Assembly: GCA_023441125.1 (NCBI GenBank) | Contig: JAEZQV010000299.1 | Location: 1-5,631, forward strand | DNA: 5,631 nucleotides | Origin: Bacillota bacterium | GTDB taxonomy: Bacteria > Bacillota_C > Negativicutes > Sporomusales > Sporomusaceae | Direction of reading: 5' to 3' | Part shown: positions 1-5,631 of the stretch, in pieces | Position numbering within the stretch: the stretch's first letter is position 1 | Layout: each line of letters starts with the position of its first letter | Made by a program: the position numbers and the translations under genes | Notes under the pieces: generated by a model | The model's input: the letters and a program-made list of their open reading frames with translations, nothing else | Databases searched by the model: none | What the model was told of the DNA's origin: nothing

Positions 1-1983
1 GCTCTATCGATAAACGAGTGGTTTCGGGATCATGCCAATACCGTGGCGACGGTAGCTCAGCTTTATTCGGTCCGTCACCTCAATACTGAGACTATGCAGT
101 ATGATTTCAATGCGTCACTGACCAGCAGTAGAGATTTTAATGGGTATGTATTTGTAAACAAAGCTGGGGTTACTGAAGTGGATACTATTGCTCCTCCCGG
201 CACCGACGTTAGCAATCGCGAGTATTTTCGCCTCGGTATTCAGGGAAAACCGGCCATTACCGACATTCTGATCGGGCGTGCTACCGGTGAAAAAGTCATC
301 ATATTCTCTCAACCGGTAATAAATAATGCAAACAGCATAAGTGGTATTGTCTTTGCAACCGTTTCTGCCCGAAAATTAGAAGATGTGATACAAGAATTTG
401 AATTTGGCCAAACCGGCCGAGCTTATTTAATTGACAAAAGTGCTCATATTATTGCCCATACAGGTTCAAATGGAACCGGTAGCGAAAGCATGGAAAATAA
501 CGAAGGATACTGGCGGGCAAAATCAGGCTTATCCGGGGCAGACCGCTATATCAATCACCGGGGCACCGAGGTAATAGGCGCATATCAGTGGGTTCCGGAC
601 AGAGACTGGGTATTATTAGTAGAAATAGATGAACAAGAGGTTCTGTTGCCGCTTTATATTCTCATCCAAAAAGCTGTTATTGGCAGCGTCATCATCCTGT
701 TGTTTGCTTTAGTGTTAACCTGGCTAATGTCCAGAAGTATTCAAAGACCGATTCTAATGCTGCTTTCTGCGTCCCAGGGAGCACAATACGGCGATTATTC
801 ACATACAATCTCCGAAGAAAAGTTTTCCTTTGCACCAGTTGAAATCCGCGGCTTGTGCAATGCCTTTAATATTATGCTGGGCACAATTAATGAGCATATC
901 GCGCTGCTGTATGACCGTAATGAAGCGTTGGCTGTAGCCGAAAATAAATACCGCAAGCTGAGTACCCAGGACCAGCTTACGCAGATTCACAATCGAACCT
1001 ACTTTGAGGATGAAGTCAGCCGTCTGCAGTCTTTGCAGCAGGTGCCGGTAGGGGTTGTTATCTGCGATGTAGACGGTTTGAAACTCATTAACGATACCTT
1101 GGGCCATAAAGCCGGTGATGATTTAATCCGGGCGGCTGCCAACAGTATTGTTCAAAGTTTTTCTGCTCATGCGACAGTAGCACGGATCGGCGGCGATGAA
1201 TTTGCGGTGCTAATGCCTGACGCGGAGTTGGCCGAAGTATTTGCCGGCATAAAGCGTCTGCGGTCTACGGTGGAGGAGCATAACAGGCTACATCCTGAAC
1301 TTCCGCTGGCAATCTCGACCGGTGGCGCGGTTGCAGCCAATTTGCCGCTCAAGCTGGAAGACATCATCAGTGAAGCTGATAACCATATGTACCAGGAAAA
1401 GAATCGCAACCGGGCGCACAACCGGCAATTGCTATTGACAACACTAATGCAGACTGCCGGTAAAAATGACCACGGCTTTTTCGACCATATCGAAGGTGTA
1501 AAGAAATGGGCGCTCAAGCTGGGACAGGCACTGCTTTTAGATGATCAGGCGTTACGCCAGCTCGAACTCGCAGCCCACTATCATGACATCGGCAAAGTGG
1601 GAGTTCCCCGGGAGATTCTTGTAAAATGCGGTCAATTAACGGAAGACGAATGGGCGCAAATAAGGGCGCATGCTGAGCTTGGCGGGCGTTTGGCGAAAGC
1701 CGTTGCCGAACTTCTGCCTGTAGCCGATTATATTACCAGTCATCATGAGCGCTGGGACGGTTCCGGTTATCCGGATAAAATAAAAGGGGAGGGCATTCCT
1801 TTAATCAGCAGAATCGTTGCTATTGCCGACTCCTATGATGCTATGCAACGCAATACCCCATACCGTAAGGCGGTTTCCCGGGAGGACGCAAACCGGGAAA
1901 TACAAGCTCATGCAGGAAAACAGTTTGATCCCAGACTAGTAAGCTTGTTGTTAAAAACAGTAGAAAAAGAATGCAGCATATAA
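1..1983 (+). CDS. dCache-HAMP-GGDEF-HD-GYP cyclic-di-GMP turnover protein (5' partial)
   Basis: Inner-membrane signalling enzyme predicted to make c-di-GMP from GTP (GGDEF) and hydrolyse it (HD-GYP). The frame is open from base 1, so the start and first membrane helix lie upstream; GTG at 43 is probably internal. Residues here count from the first codon in the window. Residues 1-205 are a double Cache sensor (RxYFR at 73-77). A membrane helix spans about 225-243, followed by a HAMP-like linker to about 300. GGDEF covers about 317-470: Mg site D356/D358, guanine contacts N364 and D373, intact GGDEF at 397-401. The RxxD inhibitory site is replaced by SAHA. HD-GYP covers about 480-655: H496, HDIGK at 528-532, H557, H581/H582, GYP at 589-591, D610; all metal ligands are present with family spacing. 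Residue 492, where trinuclear members carry Glu, is Gly, so a dinuclear site is likely (inference). No terminator follows, so transcription may continue into the riboswitch leader. Domain assignment is secure; net direction of activity and sensed ligand are unknown. Confidence 0.95.
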   Translation, partial: ALSINEWFRDHANTVATVAQLYSVRHLNTETMQYDFNASLTSSRDFNGYVFVNKAGVTEVDTIAPPGTDVSNREYFRLGIQGKPAITDILIGRATGEKVIIFSQPVINNANSISGIVFATVSARKLEDVIQEFEFGQTGRAYLIDKSAHIIAHTGSNGTGSESMENNEGYWRAKSGLSGADRYINHRGTEVIGAYQWVPDRDWVLLVEIDEQEVLLPLYILIQKAVIGSVIILLFALVLTWLMSRSIQRPILMLLSASQGAQYGDYSHTISEEKFSFAPVEIRGLCNAFNIMLGTINEHIALLYDRNEALAVAENKYRKLSTQDQLTQIHNRTYFEDEVSRLQSLQQVPVGVVICDVDGLKLINDTLGHKAGDDLIRAAANSIVQSFSAHATVARIGGDEFAVLMPDAELAEVFAGIKRLRSTVEEHNRLHPELPLAISTGGAVAANLPLKLEDIISEADNHMYQEKNRNRAHNRQLLLTTLMQTAGKNDHGFFDHIEGVKKWALKLGQALLLDDQALRQLELAAHYHDIGKVGVPREILVKCGQLTEDEWAQIRAHAELGGRLAKAVAELLPVADYITSHHERWDGSGYPDKIKGEGIPLISRIVAIADSYDAMQRNTPYRKAVSREDANREIQAHAGKQFDPRLVSLLLKTVEKECSI

Positions 1984-1991
1984 GGAGGATT

Positions 1992-2020
1992 TTGTCAATT
2001 TGTTCCGAATTATGTAAAAC
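1992..2020 (+). promoter_or_regulatory. possible sigma-A promoter for the riboswitch leader
   Basis: TTGTCA (1992-1997) and TAAAAC (2015-2020) are separated by 17 bases. The -35 matches five of six consensus positions and the -10 four of six. Transcription would start near 2027, just ahead of the aptamer, which is the right place for a riboswitch leader. The -10 is weak, and read-through from the upstream gene is an alternative because no terminator separates them. Confidence 0.3.
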
Positions 2021-2035
2021 AAGAACAAAAAGTAC

Positions 2036-2124
2036 GGATCACATTCAGCAAACTTATCGAAAGATAAGGACGCAAAGCCGTGGGTCTACCAGCTGTCTAT
2101 GCTCAGGATTGCCAGGTTGCAGTT
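2036..2124 (+). promoter_or_regulatory. GEMM-I (c-di-GMP-I class) riboswitch aptamer, possible cGAMP-type variant
   Basis: RNA sensor of a cyclic dinucleotide in the leader of the chemotaxis receptor gene. The invariant GEMM-I core is present in order. GCAAAC (2048-2053) leads into a 6-bp stem CTTATC/GATAAG (2053-2058, 2063-2068) capped by a GAAA tetraloop (2059-2062). GGACGCAAAGCC (2068-2079) follows, and its A2074 matches the intercalating A47 of the Vibrio Vc2 aptamer. A second stem pairs AGCC-TGG (2076-2083) with CCA-GGTT (2112-2118). It carries the tetraloop-receptor-like CTACC near 2086 and ends at C2120, the equivalent of C92 that pairs with ligand. The base matching G20 is A2047, the hallmark of the 3',3'-cGAMP-responsive GEMM-Ib group. 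P1 is poorly paired by eye and the A18 position is T, so the register 5' of the core is less certain. Class assignment is firm; ligand identity is open. Confidence 0.9.
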
Positions 2125-2149
2125 AGTTGCATTCTGGCAGTCTTTTTTT
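2105..2149 (+). terminator. riboswitch-controlled intrinsic terminator (expression platform)
   Basis: The lower stem pairs 2107-2115 with 2134-2142 (nine pairs including one G-U). The upper stem pairs TGCA (2118-2121) with TGCA (2128-2131) around a six-base loop. Seven T residues follow at 2143-2149. The 5' arm reuses aptamer bases 2107-2120, including the strand that closes the second aptamer stem and the ligand-contacting C2120. Aptamer and terminator therefore cannot form together, so ligand binding should prevent termination: an ON switch for the downstream receptor gene. This is inferred from base pairing only. Confidence 0.85.
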
Positions 2150-2224
2150 CATTTTCGGTTAAGACAGGATAGCAAGAATAATAACAGCAGCGATTCAAGA
2201 AGAAATGAAAGGCAGGTTATAGCT

Positions 2225-4258
2225 ATGAAAATCACCAGTATGAAGACAAGACTTCTCTTAATTTTGCTGCCCTTTTTGATTTTAACCTTTGGATTATTAG
2301 TAGGCATCAACTATTATCGGGCAGAACAGGCCCTGTCGGCGAGCGTGGAAGAGAACGCAATAGCGATTGGCAATGATTATTCTAATCGTGTCGGGGCTTA
2401 TGTTCAGGGGGCAGTACTGCAACTGGAAGCATTCTCTACTAATAAAGGCTTGTACAATCCGGCCGATAGGCAGCAACTGCAGGAAACTTTGCAGGATTGC
2501 GCCAAACGTCTGGGCAACCTGGAAAATGTAACCTATATTGCTACCGACGGTTTGGCACTGCGGCCTGACGGAAGTACTACCCAACTGGGAGAACGGGCAT
2601 ATTTTAGACAGGTTGTAGCTACCAAAAAGGCAGTGGTTTCCGAAGTCCTTGTTTCGAAAACTACTGGCAAAGTGGCTGTGAATGTGGCGGTACCGCTCCT
2701 TTACGGCGATCAGCTGACAGGCGTATTAACGGGTACAGTGTCATTGGATAAGTTGAGTACGCTGATTAAAGACATGCGGTTTCTGAGTACCGGCTACGGC
2801 GTTATTGCCGACAATAGCGGCAAACTTATTATTCATACCAAACTGCCGGACTTGGTTGGCAAATTAAACTTTACCGAAAAGAAGGTTGATCCGGCGCTCA
2901 ATGTAAAAGAAACGGAACTGGATGATCATTTTATCAGCCTGTTTAAAACTGCTGCCCAAACCGGCAAACCGGTACGGGGGACTTACAAGTTTGTTGACGG
3001 GATAACCAAGGTTGGTGTATTTACCCCCATTCAGCTGCCAGGCAGTAATCCCTGGATTTTAATTGTAACGGCGCCGGAGGCTGAAGCTGTGCAGGCGGTA
3101 ACTTCACTGACGTACGCCATGCTGACCGGGTCGTTCTTCTGCCTTGTTCTGGCTGCGCTGTTTATTCTTTATCTCAGTAAACTTCTTGCAAAGCCGATTG
3201 CCCTGATCAGGGACGAATGCCTGCTGCTGGCGCAGGGGGACCTCCGCGATCAGCCGGGCAGGGTCTTGTCTCATGATGAAGTGGGACAGTTGGCGCAGGG
3301 GTTTCGGGACATGCGCGCCAGTCTGCGGACTCTGGTCACGAATGTGCTTTCCCAATCGGAATTGCTTGCCGCTTCCAGTGAAGAACTGACGGCAAGTGCG
3401 CACCAATCGGCAGATGCCGCTAATCAGGTAGCCGGCTCGATCACGGAAATTGCCCGGAACGCTGAAAATCAGGTTGCCGCAGTTAATCAAATCACTGCGA
3501 GATCCCGGGCGATGGCCGAAGAGGTAAATCAGATTGCCCAAACAGCCAAAGATTTATCACAAATTGCTGCAGACACTGCGGCGGCAGCGAAACAAGGCCG
3601 TAGGTCTGCAGAGCAAGCCGTAACGCAGATGAGTGAAATCGGGGAGAATACAAACACTACCCAGGCGACTATCGGTGAATTAAGCAAAAGCTCTCAGGAG
3701 ATCAGGGAAATTGTCACGCTAATATCCTCAATTGCCGGCCAGACCAATCTGCTGGCTTTAAACGCCGCCATTGAAGCGGCGCGAGCGGGAGAACAGGGGC
3801 GGGGCTTTGCCGTTGTCGCGGATGAGGTCCGGAAGCTGGCCGAGGAATCCAGTCATGCTGCAGGTAAAATTAGTGCATTGATCGAAAACAATGATGCCAA
3901 TCTCAAAGAAGTTGTTATCACCATGCAAAACGGAACTGCAGGCGTTCAGACAGGTATTGCGCTTGTCGACAGCACCGGTGAGAGTTTTAATAATATAGTG
4001 GAGTCCATTCTTTCCATAGCAAGGCAAATTCAGGATATTGCGGCAGCCATCCAGCAGCTAGATGCCGGTAATAAGACCTTGCTTACATCCATGCAGGAGA
4101 TTAATACAGCCAGTGCAAACGCCGCAGCAGAGTCGGAGACTATTTCCGCGGCCACAGAGGAACAATCGGCAGCTATGCAGCAGATTGCCTCCTCCAGTCA
4201 GAGTCTGGCAATGCTGGCCGCTGATTTGCAGGCCGGTATAGCAAGATTCCGTTTATAA
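2225..4258 (+). CDS. methyl-accepting chemotaxis protein with double Cache sensor
   Basis: Transmembrane chemoreceptor of 677 residues that would pass extracytoplasmic ligand occupancy to CheA/CheW and so to the flagellar motor. Order: membrane helix 1 (about 10-28, after a short basic N-terminus), dCache_1 ligand domain (about 33-290, with RAYFR at 124-128), membrane helix 2 (about 299-317), HAMP (318-372, with the KP junction at 323-324), then a long Ala/Gln/Glu-rich coiled coil. The hairpin tip at about 503-536 has the signature [20 protein letters not shown] and then [12 protein letters not shown]. The C-terminus ends in ARFRL and lacks the NWETF-type CheR-docking pentapeptide. I chose ATG 2225 because it puts the first membrane helix at the N-terminus and has GGCAGG upstream at 2211-2216 (eight-base gap), although that site is weak. 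The in-frame ATG at 2099 lies inside the riboswitch and is rejected. Expression should need ligand-bound riboswitch. The ligand of the Cache domain cannot be read from sequence. Confidence 0.97.
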   Translation: MKITSMKTRLLLILLPFLILTFGLLVGINYYRAEQALSASVEENAIAIGNDYSNRVGAYVQGAVLQLEAFSTNKGLYNPADRQQLQETLQDCAKRLGNLENVTYIATDGLALRPDGSTTQLGERAYFRQVVATKKAVVSEVLVSKTTGKVAVNVAVPLLYGDQLTGVLTGTVSLDKLSTLIKDMRFLSTGYGVIADNSGKLIIHTKLPDLVGKLNFTEKKVDPALNVKETELDDHFISLFKTAAQTGKPVRGTYKFVDGITKVGVFTPIQLPGSNPWILIVTAPEAEAVQAVTSLTYAMLTGSFFCLVLAALFILYLSKLLAKPIALIRDECLLLAQGDLRDQPGRVLSHDEVGQLAQGFRDMRASLRTLVTNVLSQSELLAASSEELTASAHQSADAANQVAGSITEIARNAENQVAAVNQITARSRAMAEEVNQIAQTAKDLSQIAADTAAAAKQGRRSAEQAVTQMSEIGENTNTTQATIGELSKSSQEIREIVTLISSIAGQTNLLALNAAIEAARAGEQGRGFAVVADEVRKLAEESSHAAGKISALIENNDANLKEVVITMQNGTAGVQTGIALVDSTGESFNNIVESILSIARQIQDIAAAIQQLDAGNKTLLTSMQEINTASANAAAESETISAATEEQSAAMQQIASSSQSLAMLAADLQAGIARFRL

Positions 4259-4285
4259 TCCGGTCACATCATAATGTACTATAAG

Positions 4286-4321
4286 AAATAAATCCCCTGG
4301 CAGTGGCCGGGGGATTTATTT
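4286..4321 (+). terminator. intrinsic terminator after the chemoreceptor gene
   Basis: AAATAAATCCCC (4286-4297) pairs perfectly with 4310-4321. The stem extends inward through T4298-G4309 and GGC/GCC to an AGTG loop (4302-4305), about 16 pairs in all. The flanks give a T-rich tract on the + strand and an A-rich start that would serve the other strand, so it may work in both directions. It begins 27 bases after the receptor stop codon and isolates the riboswitch-receptor unit from the prkA unit. Confidence 0.9.
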
Positions 4322-4345
4322 TACTACTTTACCACAAACATCCTT

Positions 4346-4374
4346 TAGACAAGTTTACATAAATTTGATATATT
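4346..4374 (+). promoter_or_regulatory. probable sigma-A promoter of the small-ORF/prkA unit
   Basis: TAGACA (4346-4351) and TATATT (4369-4374) each match five of six consensus bases and are 17 bases apart, in a very AT-rich stretch directly after the upstream terminator. Predicted start is near 4381, a few bases before an inverted repeat. A second reading, TTTACA (4354-4359) with TATTAA (4377-4382), is also 17-spaced but weaker. Bacillus prkA is under sporulation sigma-E control; I see no convincing sigma-E promoter here. Confidence 0.5.
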
Positions 4375-4387
4375 TATATTAATTTAA

Positions 4388-4403
4388 AGAGACAAATGTC
4401 TCT
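4388..4403. repeat. perfect inverted repeat, candidate operator or 5'-UTR hairpin
   Basis: AGAGACA and TGTCTCT are exact reverse complements separated by AA. The repeat sits just downstream of the predicted transcription start and four bases before the AAAGGAGGTG ribosome binding site. As DNA it could be a repressor site for a dimer. As RNA it would be a six-pair hairpin with an AAAT loop beside the ribosome binding site. There is no T-tract after it, so it is not a terminator. Confidence 0.6.
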
Positions 4404-4427
4404 CAAAAAGGAGGTGCGGTATACAGT

Positions 4428-4520
4428 ATGATTGATAATATGGTTGATACTGACCTGGACTTAACAATGGATGAACCTGATGTGTCAGATGTAGCGGCGC
4501 ACCACCCGGTAAACTTTTAA
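4428..4520 (+). CDS. 30-residue acidic peptide of unknown function upstream of prkA
   Basis: Small open frame of 30 codons plus stop, starting MIDNMVDTDLDLTMDE and ending AAHHPVNF. It contains seven Asp and one Glu, two His and no Lys, Arg or Cys, with no hydrophobic stretch long enough for a membrane segment. An almost perfect ribosome binding site, AAAGGAGGTG (4407-4416), precedes it. The gap from GGAGG to ATG is 13 bases, longer than ideal; in-frame ATG at 4440 is further still. The stop lies 21 bases before the prkA start, so the two are probably co-transcribed and may be translationally coupled. I do not recognise the peptide. It may be a leader peptide, a small partner or regulator of PrkA, or an unconserved chance frame behind a real ribosome binding site. 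Confidence 0.5.
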   Translation: MIDNMVDTDLDLTMDEPDVSDVAAHHPVNF

Positions 4521-4541
4521 AAATTTTTGAGGAGGCCGAGT

Positions 4542-5631
4542 ATGGGTAACTTTGATTTTGCCAGTTTGATTCAAACTGACCGTGAGAGCAGGAAGCAGCA
4601 GCATTTTTCCGGGACACTGCTTGATTATCTGGCGATTGTCAGGGAAAATCCCAAAGTTGCCATGCTGGCTCATCAACGGATGTATGAACTTTTGTCAACA
4701 CCCGGTGTCATTACGGTGAAAACCGAGGAAAATTCCCGGCTTAAACGGATTTACGGCAGTGAGACCCTGCGTAGGTATAAATTTTTTGCGAATGATTTTT
4801 ACGGCATTGATAAAAGCATTATGAAGATTATGCGTTACTTTCATTCGGCGGCCATGAAGGGGGAAGAAGCCCGTCAGGTACTGTACCTGGTCGGACCGGT
4901 GGGGGCCGGCAAGTCGTCGCTCATGGAGGCGCTGAAAAAGGCGCTGGAAATGAGCCCGCCGGTGTATGCCATTCAGGACTGCCCCATGCGGGAAGAGCCG
5001 CTGCATCTTATTCCCAAGCACCTCAGGCCGCAGTTTGAGAAAATTCTTGGCGTCAAGATTGAAGGCGATCTGTGCCCTGTTTGCCGTTACCGCTTAAAAC
5101 ATGAATATCACGGCGAGTTTGAACGCTTTCCGGTGACGGTGTCCGAGTTCTCCATCCGCGCCCGCAAAGGCGTCGGCGTGGTGCCGCCGGTGGACCCCAA
5201 TAACCAGGATACTTCGGTATTATCGGGTTCGGTCGACATTTCCAAGATGGATATGTACCCGGAAGACGACCCGCGGGTACTGGCGCTGAACGGCGCCTTC
5301 AATGTCGGCAACCGCGGCATTGTCGAATTTATTGAGGTTTTCAAAAACGATGTCGAGTATTTGCATACCATGATTACCGCCACCCAGGAAAAATCCATTC
5401 CTTCGCCCGGCAAAGGCTCCATGATCTATTTTGACGGGATAATTCTGGCCCACTCCAATGAGGCGGAGTGGAACAAATTTAAGGCCGATCATACCAATGA
5501 GGCCATTCTGGACCGGATTGTCAAAGTGGAAGTGCCTTACTGCCTGGAATTGGATGAAGAAGTCAAGATTTATGAAAAAATGCTCAAGAACAGTTCATTT
5601 GACGCCCATATCGCTCCCCATACCATCGAGG
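4542..5631 (+). CDS. prkA: PrkA AAA+ serine kinase/protease family protein (3' partial)
   Basis: First 363 codons of PrkA, a cytoplasmic AAA+ ATPase; the frame is open to the window edge and the family is usually about 630-640 residues, so the C-terminal PrkA domain is missing. In Bacillus PrkA is linked to sporulation and has been described as a serine kinase and later as a Lon-like ATP-dependent protease; the Escherichia homologue is YeaG. Visible features are a family N-terminus, Walker A GPVGAGKS at 118-125, a conserved Cys pair (CPVC, 178-181) and the NRGIVEFIEVFK segment that carries the acidic Walker B position. Further on are a sensor-1-like IILAHSNE and the LDRIVKVEVPY segment with its conserved Arg. 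The start is set by GAGGAGG (4529-4535), six bases before ATG. In spore formers prkA is often followed by yhbH (DUF444) and spoVR, which would lie beyond the window. Third codon positions in the second half are visibly richer in G/C than in the first 60 codons. Confidence 0.97.
   Translation, partial: MGNFDFASLIQTDRESRKQQHFSGTLLDYLAIVRENPKVAMLAHQRMYELLSTPGVITVKTEENSRLKRIYGSETLRRYKFFANDFYGIDKSIMKIMRYFHSAAMKGEEARQVLYLVGPVGAGKSSLMEALKKALEMSPPVYAIQDCPMREEPLHLIPKHLRPQFEKILGVKIEGDLCPVCRYRLKHEYHGEFERFPVTVSEFSIRARKGVGVVPPVDPNNQDTSVLSGSVDISKMDMYPEDDPRVLALNGAFNVGNRGIVEFIEVFKNDVEYLHTMITATQEKSIPSPGKGSMIYFDGIILAHSNEAEWNKFKADHTNEAILDRIVKVEVPYCLELDEEVKIYEKMLKNSSFDAHIAPHTIE

Noticed and set aside
43..45. GTG as the true start of the GGDEF/HD-GYP protein
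   Set aside because: The frame stays open to base 1 with Cache-like sequence before it, there is no ribosome binding site, and the expected first membrane helix is absent.
799..1517. Minus-strand open frames across the GGDEF region
   Set aside because: They lie opposite conserved GGDEF coding sequence and show no recognisable domain or ribosome binding site; they are shadows.
2015..2041. Sigma-28 (motility) promoter-like TAAA-N15-ACGGATCA
   Set aside because: The -10 matches only partly, and transcription would begin inside the aptamer core near 2048, destroying it.
1992..2126. TTG-led frame of 44 codons after AAGGAGG
   Set aside because: The gap to the ribosome binding site is only three bases, the composition is not protein-like, and it runs through the conserved riboswitch core.
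2099..2224. In-frame upstream ATG that would lengthen the chemoreceptor by 42 residues
   Set aside because: It lies inside the aptamer/terminator, has no ribosome binding site, and would bury the N-terminal membrane helix behind an unlikely polar leader.
4421..4428. TATACAGT resembling a sigma-E -10 box
   Set aside because: It lies between the ribosome binding site and start codon of the small frame and has no matching -35.
4384..5492. Several minus-strand open frames across prkA and its leader
   Set aside because: They overlap one another and lie opposite clearly conserved PrkA sequence; their products look like reverse-frame translations.

Overview
The window reads as a chromosomal stretch from a spore-forming, motile Firmicute. 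The lineage could be the diderm Sporomusa-type Negativicutes, but that is inference. The supporting signs are strong AAGGAGG-type ribosome binding sites, U-tract terminators, Cache-domain signalling proteins and a prkA gene. No transposase, tRNA, rRNA or CRISPR array is visible, and all genes lie on the + strand.

Left region (1-1983): the 3' part of a gene for a membrane-bound cyclic-di-nucleotide enzyme. The order is a periplasmic/extracellular double Cache sensor (its start is off the window), a transmembrane helix, a HAMP-like linker, GGDEF and HD-GYP. Both output domains keep their catalytic motifs, so one protein could both make and degrade c-di-GMP.

Centre (1984-4321): a leader with a GEMM-I (c-di-GMP-I class) riboswitch at about 2036-2124. 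Its 3' strand is also the 5' arm of an intrinsic terminator (2105-2149). The two folds exclude each other, so ligand should switch the downstream gene ON. That gene (2225-4258) is a double-Cache methyl-accepting chemotaxis protein, closed by a strong hairpin terminator at 4286-4321. By counting from the invariant core, the aptamer base matching Vc2 G20 is A. That change marks the cGAMP-responsive GEMM-Ib subgroup. The neighbouring GGDEF domain nevertheless keeps the Asp typical of ordinary c-di-GMP synthases. The true ligand is therefore the main open question here.

Right region (4322-5631): a sigma-A-like promoter, a perfect 7-bp inverted repeat, an unrecognised 30-residue peptide with eight acidic residues and no Lys or Arg, then the first 363 codons of prkA (AAA+ serine kinase/protease family), which runs off the window.

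Taken together, the left and central genes look like a local circuit: one Cache receptor adjusts the second-messenger pool, and a riboswitch reads that pool to decide whether a second Cache receptor, feeding the chemotaxis machinery, is made. The prkA unit is separated by terminator and promoter and appears functionally independent.
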